Shown: piece by piece, positions 38,062-46,587 of the stretch | Layout of the letters: each line of letters opens with the position of its first letter | Position numbering within the stretch: the first letter of the stretch is position 1 | NCBI RefSeq assembly: GCF_003382285.1 | Contig: NZ_QTJR01000014.1 | Span: 31,077 to 95,076 of the forward strand | DNA length: 64,000 nucleotides | Direction: 5' to 3' | DNA from: Lysobacter soli | GTDB taxonomy: Bacteria; Pseudomonadota; Gammaproteobacteria; Xanthomonadales; Xanthomonadaceae | Program-made: the position numbers and the translations under genes | Notes under the pieces: generated by a model | The model's database searches: none | What the model saw: only the letters and a program-made list of their open reading frames with translations | Told to the model about the DNA's origin: nothing

Positions 38062-39144
38062 ATGCCGAGCCAGCACCGCGACGATCCCCGATTGAACAAC
38101 GCCACGATCAAGAGCGGCATCGTCGCCGGGCTGGTCGCGATGGCGCGCGAGCATGGCGTCGCCTGCGACCAGTGGTTCTCGGGATTGCGGCTCGGTCCGG
38201 CCGCGTTCGACGGCGAGGCGCCGGTCTACCTCTCCTATCGCCAGGCGTGCCAGATCATCCGCCGCGCCGTGCGCAGCCTGCCGGTGCACGGGCCCGGGCT
38301 GGTGCTCGGTCAGCGACAGGGCATCGGGCATTTCGGCCTGCTGGGTCTTGCGATGCTGACCGCGCCGCAGTTCGCGCAGGCGATGCAGCTTGGCATCCGG
38401 TACGCGCCGATCACCGGCGCGATGATGGAACTGGAACTGGACGAGTACGACGACGGCGCGATGGGCGTGGTCGCACGCATGCAGTCGTCGGAGCCGGAAC
38501 TGGAGCCGTTCCTGTGCGAGGAACTGTTCGCCAGTTCGCTGATGCTGTGCCGTGGCCTGCTCGGCGCGGAGTTCCGCCCGCGCGTGCTCGAGCTGACGTA
38601 TCCCGCGCCGTCGTATGCGGCCGATTACGTGCATGTGTTCGCCTGCGAGGTGCGCTTCGACGCGCCGCGCAACCGCGTGGTGATCGATCCGCGCTGGCTG
38701 CAGGCGGCGATGCCGGCGAACAACAGCGCCAGCGCGCAGCAGATCATCGCGCTGTGCGAGGAGCAGATGCCCGCCGGGCAGCCGCGCAGCGAGATCGTGG
38801 CGGTGGTCGAGCGCCTGCTGCGCCAGCGCATCGCCGACAACCCGCGCGAGGTGCAGATCGCCGCGGAACTGCATCTGACCGAACGCACGCTGCGCCGCCA
38901 GCTGCACGCGGCGCACACCAGCTTCAGCGAACTGCACGACCGCGTGCGCAGCGAATCGGCGCGCGCATTGCTGGCCGACGCACGGCTGAGCATTGCGCAC
39001 GTCGGCGCGGCGGTGGGATTCAAGGACGCGCGCGAGTTCCGACGTGCGTTCAAGCGCTGGACCGGCGTCGCGCCTCGCGAGATGCGCGCGGGCGAGAAGC
39101 AGGAGGCTAACGCCGTCGAACACGCAACGCCTGGCGGCGGCTGA
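38062..39144 (+). CDS. AraC family transcriptional regulator
   Basis: A 360-residue regulator with the Arabinose_bd-type N-terminal ligand domain (about 25-215; GFLGYAMLTA-like motif here GHFGLLGLAMLTAPQ) of the OruR/FeaR group, and a C-terminal AraC double helix-turn-helix (about 255-340) with the AELHLTERTLRRQLHAAHTSF and SIAHVGAAVGFKDAREFRRAFKRWTG blocks written here in fragments. Divergent from the beta-helix-cytochrome-TonB array across 184 bp, so it is the likely regulator of that operon; the inducer is unknown. Confidence 0.9.
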   Translation: MPSQHRDDPRLNNATIKSGIVAGLVAMAREHGVACDQWFSGLRLGPAAFDGEAPVYLSYRQACQIIRRAVRSLPVHGPGLVLGQRQGIGHFGLLGLAMLTAPQFAQAMQLGIRYAPITGAMMELELDEYDDGAMGVVARMQSSEPELEPFLCEELFASSLMLCRGLLGAEFRPRVLELTYPAPSYAADYVHVFACEVRFDAPRNRVVIDPRWLQAAMPANNSASAQQIIALCEEQMPAGQPRSEIVAVVERLLRQRIADNPREVQIAAELHLTERTLRRQLHAAHTSFSELHDRVRSESARALLADARLSIAHVGAAVGFKDAREFRRAFKRWTGVAPREMRAGEKQEANAVEHATPGGG

Positions 39145-39152
39145 TCGAACGC

Positions 39153-39530
39153 ATGTCGCGCTTGCGCAATTGGGCTCGCGGCTTGAAGCGGCAGACGCTC
39201 GTCGTCTGGTTCGCGGCGCGCGATCCACGCACCCCGTGGTTTCCGCGCCTGCTCGCGCTCGCCGTCGCGGCGTACGCGCTGAGTCCGATCGACCTGATCC
39301 CCGACTTCATCCCGGTGCTGGGCTACCTCGACGACGTCATCCTCGTGCCGCTTGGCGTGTGGCTGGTGTTGCGGATGGTGCCGGCCGGGGTCATCGCCGA
39401 TTCGCAGGCGAAAGCGGCAGCAGCGGCGGAACGGCCGGTGAGCCGCGGCATGGCCGTGGTGATCGTGGCGATCTGGGCGATCGCGTTTGCGGTGCTCGGC
39501 CTGTGGGCGTGGCGGACGTTCCGCCACTGA
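39153..39530 (+). CDS. YkvA family protein (DUF1232)
   Basis: A 125-residue membrane protein. The DUF1232 core is AAYALSPIDLIPDFIPVLGY (about 41-60), followed by LDDVILVPLGVWLVLRMVP and a last helix (about 100-120). The Pro-x-Asp-x-x-Pro-Asp loops are diagnostic; the function of YkvA proteins is unknown. It lies eight bases after the AraC-type regulator stop, in the same direction, and converges on ridA. Confidence 0.88.
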   Translation: MSRLRNWARGLKRQTLVVWFAARDPRTPWFPRLLALAVAAYALSPIDLIPDFIPVLGYLDDVILVPLGVWLVLRMVPAGVIADSQAKAAAAAERPVSRGMAVVIVAIWAIAFAVLGLWAWRTFRH

Positions 39531-39538
39531 TGCAACTG

Positions 39539-39568
39539 CAGCCCGGATGCGCTCCGCATACCGGGCTG
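39539..39568. terminator. stem-loop between convergent DUF1232 and ridA
   Basis: Outer arms CAGCCCGG and CCGGGCTG, inner arms ATGCG and CGCAT. It lies between two convergent genes and could stop both. The pattern resembles a repeated Xanthomonad intergenic hairpin. No T-run. Confidence 0.5.
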
Positions 39569-39582
39569 CGAAACGCGGTCGA

Positions 39583-39966
39583 TCAGTCCAGCACCATCAC
39601 CGCATCGACCTCGAAGCGCGCGCCGCGCGGCAGGCCGGACACTTCGACGGTGGAGCGCGCCGGATACGGCGCCTGGAAGAACTCGCTCATCACAGCGTTC
39701 ACCGCGGCGAAGTTGTCGAGGTCCGTGAGATACAGACCCAGGCGCACGATGTCGCCGAGCGAGCCGCCGGCGGCTTCGCACACGGCCTTGAGGTTCTCGA
39801 ACGAACGACGCGCCTGCGCGGTGATGTCGCCTTCCACCAGCAGGCCGGTGCTCGGATCGAGCGGAATCTGGCCGGAGAGGTACACGGTGTCGCCGGCGCG
39901 CACGGCCTGCGAATAGGGGCCGATCGCGGCCGGCGCCTTGTCGGTCTGGATGATCTGGCGGGACAT
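39583..39966 (-). CDS. ridA: RidA family reactive intermediate/imine deaminase
   Basis: A 127-residue trimeric RidA (YjgF/Rid) protein that hydrolyses reactive enamine/imine intermediates such as 2-aminoacrylate made by PLP enzymes. It starts [22 protein letters not shown], with the [11 protein letters not shown] segment and the carboxylate-binding Arg in PARSTVEV. It is the last gene of the leftward spoT unit, 75 bp downstream of spoT; this spoT-ridA order is conserved in gammaproteobacteria. Confidence 0.95.
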   Translation of the reverse strand: MSRQIIQTDKAPAAIGPYSQAVRAGDTVYLSGQIPLDPSTGLLVEGDITAQARRSFENLKAVCEAAGGSLGDIVRLGLYLTDLDNFAAVNAVMSEFFQAPYPARSTVEVSGLPRGARFEVDAVMVLD

Positions 39967-40040
39967 GGGCGGGTTCCTGATTGCGAAAGCGCGAGGTTAG
40001 CGCAGATGCGACGACGCGCGCCTGTCCCGCGCAGCCACAC

Positions 40041-42233
40041 TCACATCCGCTGCACGCCGAGCACCACCGCGAGCCGTCGCACGCGTCGCATCACGTCGGC
40101 CAGGTGGCGACGATCGCTGACTTCGATGGCGAAACGCATCACCGCGATGTTCGCGTCGCGTTCGAGGTATTCGACGCGGTCGATGTTCGACTCGGCTTCG
40201 GCGATGGCGGCCGCCACCTGCGCGAGCGAGCCCGGGCGGTTGTCCACTTCGATGCGCAGCGCGGCGGAGAAATCGCCGGCGACCTGGCGGTCCCAGCCGA
40301 TCGGCACCCAGCGGTCGGGCGACTTGCGGTAGTCGGCGACGTTGGGACAGTCCAGGCGATGCACCACGATGCCCTTGCCGGCCGTGTGGTAGCCCATGAT
40401 CTCGTCGCCGGGGATCGGCAGGCAGCAGTTGGCGAAACTGATCACGCCGCGTTCGGCGCCGGTGATCAGGATCTTGTCCTGCGACATTGGCAGCATGTTG
40501 CCCCCCGGCGTGCGCAATGGCTTGCCCGGCGCTTCCCGCGCGAGCGCCATCGCGACCTGCTGCGGCATGCGGTTGCCCAGCGCGATGTCGGCCAGCAGCG
40601 CCTCAAGCCGCGGGTAGCGGAATTCGTTGAGATACGCATCCATGCGCACGGCGGGCACGCGGTCGAGCGAGATGCCGAGCGCTTCCAGCGCGCGATCGAG
40701 CATGCGATGGCCCAGCTGCACCGCGTCCTCGTGTTCGAGCTGCTTGAGCTGCTGGCGGATCGACGTGCGCGCCTTGCCGGAGACGACGAACTCCAGCCAC
40801 TGCGGCTTCGGCGTCGACGATTTCGCGGTGATGATCTCCACGCGCTGGCCGCTGGCGAGCTTGGTGCGCAGCGGTACCAGTCGCCCGTCCACGCGCGCGG
40901 CGACCGCGCGGTTGCCGACGTCGGTGTGCACGGCGTAGGCGAAATCCAGCGCGGTGGAATTGCGCGGCAGCGACATGATGTCGCCCTTCGGCGTGAACAG
41001 GTACACCTCGTCGGGGAAGAGGTCGACCTTCACGTTCTCGAGGAATTCCAGCGACGAGCCGGTGGCGCGCTGCGATTCGACGAGATTGGCGATCCAGCTG
41101 TGCGCGCGGGTCTGCGCGCTGTTCGGGCCGTCACCGCCGTGCTTGTACGACCAGTGCGCCGCGATGCCGCGTTCGGCGATGAGGTCCATTTCCTCGGTGC
41201 GGATCTGCACTTCGATCGGCGAACCGTACGGGCCGAACAGCACCGTGTGCAGCGACTGGTAACCGTTGGCCTTCGGAATGGCGATGAAGTCGCGGAAGCG
41301 CGAATCCAGCGGTTTGTATGCGGCGTGCACGACGCCGAGGGCGTGGTAGCAGTCCGGCACCGTGCGTACGACGATGCGGAAACCGAACACGTCCATCACC
41401 TGCGCGAAGGTTTTGTGCTCCGCGCGCATCTTCGTGTAGATGCTCCAGGGCGACTTCACGCGGCTGACGAGCCGGTGCGCGAGTTTCTCCTTCGCCAGAC
41501 GCTGCGCGAGCTGCGCCTCGATCTGCACGAGCGATTCGCGCCGCACCACTGGCTGCGTGCGAAGGCGCTTTTCGATCACCGCATGGCGCCACGGATGCAG
41601 CGCGCGGAAGCCGAGGTCCTGCAGCTCGGCCTTGATCAGGTTCATGCCCAGTCGCTGCGCGATGGGGGCGTAGATCTCCAGCGTCTCGCGCGCGATGCGG
41701 TGGCGCGCCTCCATGCTCTGCGCGCCGAGCGTGCGCATGTTGTGCAGGCGGTCGGCGAGCTTGATCAGGATCACGCGCAGGTCGCGCGACATCGCCAGCA
41801 GCATCTTGCGGAAGCTTTCCGCCGCGGCTTCCTGGCGATCGCGGAACTGGATCTTGTCCAGCTTGGTGACGCCATCGACCAGTTCGGCCACGGTTTCGCC
41901 GAACTCGCTCACCAGGCCGTCGTAGGTGAGCGGCGTGTCCTCGATGGTGTCGTGCAGGATCGCCGCGATCAGCGTCTCGACGTCCAGGCCCTGGTCGGCC
42001 AGCACCTTGGCGACGGCGACCGGATGGGTGATGTACGGCTCGCCCGACTTGCGCGTCTGCCCGACGTGCGCGGCCGCTCCTACCGCCCACGCCCGGCGCA
42101 GCTGTGCGCGCTGGTCGTCGGGCAGGTAGTCGGCCGCCTGTTCCAGCTCGCGCACGTAGTCGGGGACCTGTGCGTCGTCGTGGAGCGGCGGCACCGGAAG
42201 CGGAGCGGTCGGTGCGGGTTGTGCGGGGGTCAT
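40041..42233 (-). CDS. spoT: bifunctional (p)ppGpp synthetase/hydrolase SpoT
   Basis: A 730-residue RelA/SpoT homologue. The HD hydrolase domain is intact (HDTIED at 94-99, RHxxE-like ITHPVAVA at 68-75), the synthetase domain spans about 240-385 (FGFRIVV, IPKANGYQSLHT, EVQIRTEEMD), then TGS (about 400-465), a helical region, and a C-terminal ACT domain (RPGSLAQVAAAIAEAESNID). An intact HD domain and the place next to rpoZ identify it as SpoT. No Shine-Dalgarno motif is seen near ATG 42233. It sets (p)ppGpp levels under starvation. Confidence 0.97.
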   Translation of the reverse strand: MTPAQPAPTAPLPVPPLHDDAQVPDYVRELEQAADYLPDDQRAQLRRAWAVGAAAHVGQTRKSGEPYITHPVAVAKVLADQGLDVETLIAAILHDTIEDTPLTYDGLVSEFGETVAELVDGVTKLDKIQFRDRQEAAAESFRKMLLAMSRDLRVILIKLADRLHNMRTLGAQSMEARHRIARETLEIYAPIAQRLGMNLIKAELQDLGFRALHPWRHAVIEKRLRTQPVVRRESLVQIEAQLAQRLAKEKLAHRLVSRVKSPWSIYTKMRAEHKTFAQVMDVFGFRIVVRTVPDCYHALGVVHAAYKPLDSRFRDFIAIPKANGYQSLHTVLFGPYGSPIEVQIRTEEMDLIAERGIAAHWSYKHGGDGPNSAQTRAHSWIANLVESQRATGSSLEFLENVKVDLFPDEVYLFTPKGDIMSLPRNSTALDFAYAVHTDVGNRAVAARVDGRLVPLRTKLASGQRVEIITAKSSTPKPQWLEFVVSGKARTSIRQQLKQLEHEDAVQLGHRMLDRALEALGISLDRVPAVRMDAYLNEFRYPRLEALLADIALGNRMPQQVAMALAREAPGKPLRTPGGNMLPMSQDKILITGAERGVISFANCCLPIPGDEIMGYHTAGKGIVVHRLDCPNVADYRKSPDRWVPIGWDRQVAGDFSAALRIEVDNRPGSLAQVAAAIAEAESNIDRVEYLERDANIAVMRFAIEVSDRRHLADVMRRVRRLAVVLGVQRM

Positions 42234-42433
42234 GTAAGGAATCTAAGCGCGGTGGTCCATGTGCGCAATGCGAGCGGATCGATGCGCTGAATAGGCGTGG
42301 TTTATGGCTATCCCACGGTCAGGAACGGACCTGCGCGCGAAGATCCCCCGTTCGACGGCTCGCGCCGTGCCGCAGCCTGCGGAAAGTGGAACGCCCGTCG
42401 CCGTCTTCACCTCGGCGGCTCTGTCCACGGCCC

Positions 42434-42465
42434 AAACGAAAACGGCCCCGCGCAGGCGGGGCCGT
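42434..42465 (-). terminator. rho-independent terminator after rpoZ
   Basis: Read leftward: stem ACGGCCCCG / CGGGGCCGT with loop CCTGCG, then TTTCGTTT, 41-72 bp after the rpoZ stop. Confidence 0.8.
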
Positions 42466-42505
42466 TCGTGCAGCAGGCCGGCGGAACCGGCCGCGACGGG
42501 TTGGA

Positions 42506-42805
42506 TCAGTCGTCGCCCTTGGACAGGTCGTCGTCGGCGACCACTTCGGCGGCGGCCCACTCCAGCGCCTCGCGCTCCTTGCGCTCGCGCTCGGCCTTCT
42601 CGACGGCGTCGATGTAATCGGTGTCGATGCGGCGCGCGGCGATCTCACGCAGCGCCAGCACGGTCGGCTTGTCGTTGGCTTCGCTGTTGTCCAGCTGCGG
42701 ATCCACGCCATTGGCCAGCTGGCGCGCGCGCTTGGCGGCCATCATGACGAGTTCGAAGCGGTTGTTGACCACTTCCAGGCAATCTTCAACGGTAATGCGG
42801 GCCAT
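42506..42805 (-). CDS. rpoZ: RNA polymerase omega subunit
   Basis: A 99-residue omega subunit that helps assemble the RNA polymerase beta-prime subunit and, with beta-prime, forms ppGpp site 1. It starts [30 protein letters not shown] (broken here as [13 protein letters not shown] and [14 protein letters not shown]) with the conserved [11 protein letters not shown] block and an acidic tail. AGGAG precedes ATG 42805. Lies in the yicC-gmk-rpoZ-spoT unit, upstream of spoT. Confidence 0.97.
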   Translation of the reverse strand: MARITVEDCLEVVNNRFELVMMAAKRARQLANGVDPQLDNSEANDKPTVLALREIAARRIDTDYIDAVEKAERERKEREALEWAAAEVVADDDLSKGDD

Positions 42806-42854
42806 GGGGCTCCTGGCGGCCGGCGGGCCGTCGTGCGACTAAATGGGACCGCGA

Positions 42855-42883
42855 AGTCTACCCGGGCAGTTGTCCACAGGCAA
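42855..42883 (-). promoter_or_regulatory. sigma-70 promoter of rpoZ
   Basis: Minus-strand TTGCCT, 17-bp spacer, TAGACT, about 50 bp before rpoZ in the gap after gmk. Confidence 0.6.
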
Positions 42884-42957
42884 GCCGCGCTTTATGAATC
42901 AGTAGGTTACGGGTATCGGACGCCGCTTTTGGTGGCCTGACAGGCGGCGGAAGTCGG

Positions 42958-43584
42958 TCAGGGCCCCGGATCGTCCGCCAGCAGGGCCGTGATCAGCCGC
43001 GAATGGCGGGCCACCTGCTGGTCCTTGCGGACGCGGCTGGCGATGAAGATCGAGCACATCTCGGTCACGGCCGTCTCGAAGTCCTCGTTGACGATCACGA
43101 AGTCGAACTCGCCGTAGTGGGACATCTCCTCGCGCGCGGCGGCCAGGCGCTGGGCGATGACCTCCTCGCTGTCCTGGCCGCGGTTGCGCATGCGCTGCTC
43201 CAGCGCCTGGCGCGACGGCGGCAGGATGAACACGCTGACCGCGTCGGGAACCTTCTCCCGCACCTGGCGCGCACCCTGCCAGTCGATCTCCAGCAGCACG
43301 TCCTTGCCCGACGCCAGCTGCGGTTCCACCGACTGCCGCGCCGAGCCCTTCCAGTCGCCGTGCACGAGCGCGTGCTCGAAGAAATCGCCCGCGGCGACCA
43401 TGCCCTCGAACTCTTCCCTGCTCACGAAGTGGTAGTGCTCGGCGTGCCGCTCGCCCGGCCGCGGCTTGCGCGAGGTGAACGAGATCGACAGGCAGATGTT
43501 CGGATCGCGCACCAGCACGGCGTTGACGATGCTGGATTTTCCGGCGCCGGAAGGGGCCGCGACGATGAAGAGGGTTCCGCGCAT
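42958..43584 (-). CDS. gmk: guanylate kinase
   Basis: A 208-residue P-loop kinase that phosphorylates GMP to GDP. P-loop APSGAGKSS at about 10-18, the GMP-binding SFTSRKPRPGE and HYHFVSREEFE blocks, and the lid EEVIAQRLAAAREEM. It supplies guanine nucleotides and acts upstream of SpoT and RpoZ, with which it shares the operon. Start ATG 43584. Confidence 0.97.
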   Translation of the reverse strand: MRGTLFIVAAPSGAGKSSIVNAVLVRDPNICLSISFTSRKPRPGERHAEHYHFVSREEFEGMVAAGDFFEHALVHGDWKGSARQSVEPQLASGKDVLLEIDWQGARQVREKVPDAVSVFILPPSRQALEQRMRNRGQDSEEVIAQRLAAAREEMSHYGEFDFVIVNEDFETAVTEMCSIFIASRVRKDQQVARHSRLITALLADDPGP

Positions 43585-43604
43585 AAGGCCGAGATTCGTG
43601 AGTC

Positions 43605-43694
43605 GGGATTCGGGATTCGCAAAAGCGAAGGTGGATATCGGTGGAGCCGTCGCCGGGATGAAGTTCGGTGTCGCTTTTGCGAATCCCGAATCCC
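43605..43694. repeat. perfect 24-bp inverted repeat built of GGGATTCG units
   Basis: Left arm 43605-43628 begins GGGATTCGGGATTCGCAAAA; right arm 43671-43694 is its exact reverse complement, with a 42-bp spacer. A further AATCCCGAATCCC tail extends to about 43707. It fills the gap between gmk and yicC and could fold as a large stem-loop in the operon mRNA. Confidence 0.85.
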
Positions 43695-43710
43695 AATCCC
43701 GAATCCCGCC

Positions 43711-44571
43711 TCACTCGATGTTCTGTATCTGCTCGCGAACCTGGTCGATGAGCACCTTCAGTTCGACGGCGGCCGCCGAACTGCGTGCGTCGACCGACTT
43801 GGAACCGAGCGTGTTCGCTTCGCGGTTGAATTCCTGGAGCAGGAAATCCAGGCGACGGCCGACGGCTTCCTTCAGCTTCAGCACGCGGCGCGCTTCGGCG
43901 ACGTGCGAGTCGAGGCGATCGAGTTCCTCGTCCACGTCAAGCTTCTGCAGCCACATCACCAGCTCCTGCTCCAGCCGGCCGTTGTCCAGCGGCTGCGCGA
44001 GATCGGCCAGGCGCGCTTCCAGCTTGGTGCGCTGGCCGGCGCGGATCTGCGGCATCATCGCGCGCACTTCGGACGCAAGCGCGGCGATGCCGTCGACGCG
44101 TTCGGTGATCACCGCGGCGAGCTTGCCGCCCTCGCGCTCGCGAGCGCGCACGAATTCGTCGAGCACCTCGTCGAGCAGCGACAGCGCCTGCGCCTGCAGT
44201 TCGGCCGGATCGGTCGCCTGCGACTGCAGCACGCCGGGGAACTGCAGCAGTTCGGTCAGCTCGGTGCGCAGGCGCGGGAAACGCGAATCCAGGTCCAGCG
44301 CCAGCTCGCTCAGCTCGCGCAGGCGCGCGGCGTTGAGCTGGAGCGCGCCCTCGCCTTCCGGCGAGCGCAGGCGCAGCGTGAGGTCGATCTTGCCGCGCGC
44401 GACGCGGCCGGCGACGCGTTCGCGCAGCGCCGGTTCCAGCGCGCGCAGTTCGTCGGGCAGGCGTACGCCGAGTTCGAGGAAGCGGTGGTTGACCGAGCGC
44501 AGCTCGCAACCCAGCGTGCCCCACGGGGTGGCGCGTTCGCCGCTCGCAAAGGCGGTCATGCTGCGGATCAT
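43711..44571 (-). CDS. yicC: YicC family endoribonuclease
   Basis: A 286-residue protein of the YicC family, with N terminus MIRSMTAFASGE and the C-terminal DUF1732 region (KLDVDEELDRLDSHVAEARRVL; IQNIE end). YicC in E. coli is reported as an endoribonuclease acting on small RNAs. I chose ATG 44571 since the frame extends upstream without family-like sequence. It is first in the leftward yicC-gmk-rpoZ-spoT-ridA run and divergent from rph, a conserved pairing. Confidence 0.93.
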   Translation of the reverse strand: MIRSMTAFASGERATPWGTLGCELRSVNHRFLELGVRLPDELRALEPALRERVAGRVARGKIDLTLRLRSPEGEGALQLNAARLRELSELALDLDSRFPRLRTELTELLQFPGVLQSQATDPAELQAQALSLLDEVLDEFVRAREREGGKLAAVITERVDGIAALASEVRAMMPQIRAGQRTKLEARLADLAQPLDNGRLEQELVMWLQKLDVDEELDRLDSHVAEARRVLKLKEAVGRRLDFLLQEFNREANTLGSKSVDARSSAAAVELKVLIDQVREQIQNIE

Positions 44572-44613
44572 CGACAAATCCAGCGTCGTCGGGCAGGGCC
44601 GACCGGGAGCGAA

Positions 44614-44622
44614 TGGTAAACT
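44614..44622 (+). promoter_or_regulatory. candidate extended -10 promoter of rph
   Basis: TGGTAAACT forms a TGn-extended -10 element 40 bp before the rph ATG in the yicC/rph gap. Confidence 0.5.
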
Positions 44623-44661
44623 CGCGCGCCTCCGAACGGTACAAACCAAGGTATTCAGGCC

Positions 44662-45426
44662 ATGTCCGGCACGCCCGTCGCCCCCTCCGCCGGCCTCCCG
44701 GCCTCCGTCGCGCGCCCCAGCGGCCGCGCGCCCTCACAGATGCGCGAAGTCCGCATCGAACGCGGCTACACCCGCCACGCCGAAGGTTCGGTGCTGGTGA
44801 GCTTCGGCGAAACCCGCGTGCTGTGCACCGCAAGCGTCGAGAACAAGGCGCCGCCGTTCCTCCGCGGCAAGGGCGAAGGCTGGGTCACCGCCGAGTACGG
44901 CATGCTCCCGCGCGCCACGCATTCGCGCTCCGACCGCGAAGCCGCGCGCGGCAAGCAGGGCGGACGCACGCTGGAGATCCAGCGCCTCATCGGCCGCTCG
45001 CTGCGCGCCTGCGTCGATCGCAAGGTGCTGGGCGAGCGCACCATCACGCTCGATTGCGACGTCCTGCAGGCCGACGGCGGCACGCGCACGGCGGCGATCA
45101 CCGGCGCCTACGTCGCGCTGGTCGACGCGGTGCAGTGGCTGCTCAAGCGCCGCGAGATCGCGCGCGACCCGATCTTCGGCGCAGTCGCGGCGGTGTCGGT
45201 CGGCATCTACCGCGGCGTGCCGGTGCTGGATCTGGATTACGCCGAAGACAGCGCCTGCGACACCGACATGAACGTCGTGATGAACGACGGCGGCGGTTTC
45301 ATCGAGCTGCAGGGCACGGCCGAAGGCCACGCGTTCCGTCGCGAGGAACTCGATGCGCTGACCTCGCTAGCCGAGGCCGGCATCGCCGAGCTCATCGCCA
45401 AGCAGCGCGAAGCGCTCGGGCTCTGA
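44662..45426 (+). CDS. rph: ribonuclease PH
   Basis: A 254-residue 3'-5' phosphorolytic exonuclease that trims tRNA 3' ends. Motifs are [23 protein letters not shown] (in two parts, RPSGRAP and [16 protein letters not shown]), [15 protein letters not shown], and [15 protein letters not shown], where the phosphate and active-site Asp residues lie. It has about 17 extra N-terminal residues, Ala/Pro-rich, relative to most RNase PH. The upstream AAGG gives a ribosome binding site. Confidence 0.96.
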   Translation: MSGTPVAPSAGLPASVARPSGRAPSQMREVRIERGYTRHAEGSVLVSFGETRVLCTASVENKAPPFLRGKGEGWVTAEYGMLPRATHSRSDREAARGKQGGRTLEIQRLIGRSLRACVDRKVLGERTITLDCDVLQADGGTRTAAITGAYVALVDAVQWLLKRREIARDPIFGAVAAVSVGIYRGVPVLDLDYAEDSACDTDMNVVMNDGGGFIELQGTAEGHAFRREELDALTSLAEAGIAELIAKQREALGL

Positions 45427-45434
45427 CTTCGGAC

Positions 45435-45824
45435 ATGCAAAAGCACATCGCCTGTTTCGCGCTGGTGGTCGCCGATTACGACGAGGCCATCGACTTCTAC
45501 GTGCGCAAGCTCGGCTTCGAACTGCGCGAAGACACCGACATGGGCGATGGCAAGCGCTGGGTGCTCGTCGCCCCGCGCGGCGCGCAGACGGCGATCCTGC
45601 TGGCGCGCGCGGTCGACGACGAGCAGCGCGCGGCGATCGGCCGGCAAACCGGCGGCCGCGTCGGCTTCTTCCTGCACACCGACGATTTCGCGCGCGACCA
45701 CGCGTCGATGCTCGCGCATGGCGTGCGCTTCCACGAGGAACCGCGCCGCGAGCACTACGGCACCGTCGCGGTGTTCGAGGATCTGTACGGTAACCGCTGG
45801 GACCTGCTGGAGCCGGCCGCATGA
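45435..45824 (+). CDS. VOC family protein (glyoxalase/bleomycin resistance type)
   Basis: A 129-residue protein of the vicinal oxygen chelate fold: ACFALVVADYDEAIDFYVRKLGF opening (seen as LVVADYDEAIDFYVRKLGF) and YGTVAVFEDLYGNRWDLLEP ending. These are paired beta-alpha-beta-beta-beta units that bind a metal with His/Glu residues; the substrate is unknown. It is nine bases after rph and overlaps rdgB by ATGA. Confidence 0.88.
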   Translation: MQKHIACFALVVADYDEAIDFYVRKLGFELREDTDMGDGKRWVLVAPRGAQTAILLARAVDDEQRAAIGRQTGGRVGFFLHTDDFARDHASMLAHGVRFHEEPRREHYGTVAVFEDLYGNRWDLLEPAA

Positions 45825-46423
45825 GCGCGCGCGAACGCTGGGTCATCGCCAGCAGCAACCAGGGCAAGCTGCGCGAGATCCGCGAACTGCTGGGCGACAC
45901 CGGCATCGAGATCGTCACGCAGGGCGAGCTCGGCGTCGCCGATGCCGACGAAACCGGCCTGACCTTCGTCGAGAACGCGCTGCTGAAGGCGCGCAAGGCG
46001 TCGCGCGAAACCGGCCTGCCCGCGCTCGGCGACGACAGCGGGCTATGCGTGGATGCGCTCGGCGGCGCGCCCGGGCTGTATTCGGCGCGTTATGCCGGCG
46101 AGCACGGCAATGCGGACGCCAACATCGACAAGCTGCTGCATGAACTGCGCGATGTGCCCGATGCGCAGCGCACGGCGCACTTCTATGCGGTGATCGTGCT
46201 GCTGCGTCACGCGGACGATCCGCAGCCGGTCATCGCCGAAGGCCTCTGGCGCGGACGCGTGCTGCACGAACGCCGCGGCGATGGCGGCTTCGGCTACGAC
46301 CCGGTGTTCCTCGACGTCGAGCAGGGCAAGTCGGCGGCCGAACTCGACAAGGATTTCAAGAACCGCATCAGCCATCGCGGGCTCGCGCTGGCGGCGTTGA
46401 AGCGGCAGTTGGCGCTTCTTTAG
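45821..46423 (+). CDS. rdgB: RdgB/HAM1 non-canonical purine NTP pyrophosphatase
   Basis: A 200-residue house-cleaning enzyme that hydrolyses dITP, ITP and XTP. It shows SSNQGKLREI near residue 11, TFVENALLKAR near 48, GDDSGLCVDALGGAPG near 69, GFGYDPVF near 155 and SHRG near 185. Its ATG overlaps the VOC stop in ATGA. The rph-rdgB order is conserved in many proteobacteria, often with hemW following as here. Confidence 0.96.
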   Translation: MSARERWVIASSNQGKLREIRELLGDTGIEIVTQGELGVADADETGLTFVENALLKARKASRETGLPALGDDSGLCVDALGGAPGLYSARYAGEHGNADANIDKLLHELRDVPDAQRTAHFYAVIVLLRHADDPQPVIAEGLWRGRVLHERRGDGGFGYDPVFLDVEQGKSAAELDKDFKNRISHRGLALAALKRQLALL

Positions 46424-46460
46424 CCCCTCTCCCGCGTGAGGGAGAGGGTTAGGGTGAGGG
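46424..46460. repeat. CCCCTCTCCC-type palindromic repeat, copy 3
   Basis: Same orientation as copy 1: CCCCTCTCCC, short loop, GGGAGAGGGTTAGGGTGAGGG. It begins at the base after the rdgB stop and may act as its 3' hairpin. Confidence 0.8.
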
Positions 46461-46526
46461 CAGGCGGAGCTGGCGTGTGGCCGATCATCGCAGCGGTGAT
46501 CGGCTCGCTTCCTGATGGCGCCCCAG

Positions 46527-46556
46527 CCTGGGTCCCGGCTTTCGCCGGGATGACGG
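46527..46556. repeat. GGGATGAC-type intergenic repeat, copy 2
   Basis: CCTGGGTCCCGGC TTTC GCCGGGATGACGG palindrome between rdgB and hemW, near-identical to the copy at 52651. Confidence 0.75.
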
Positions 46557-46587
46557 TTCTTTAATTCCGAAGGCTCAGAATTCCCCA

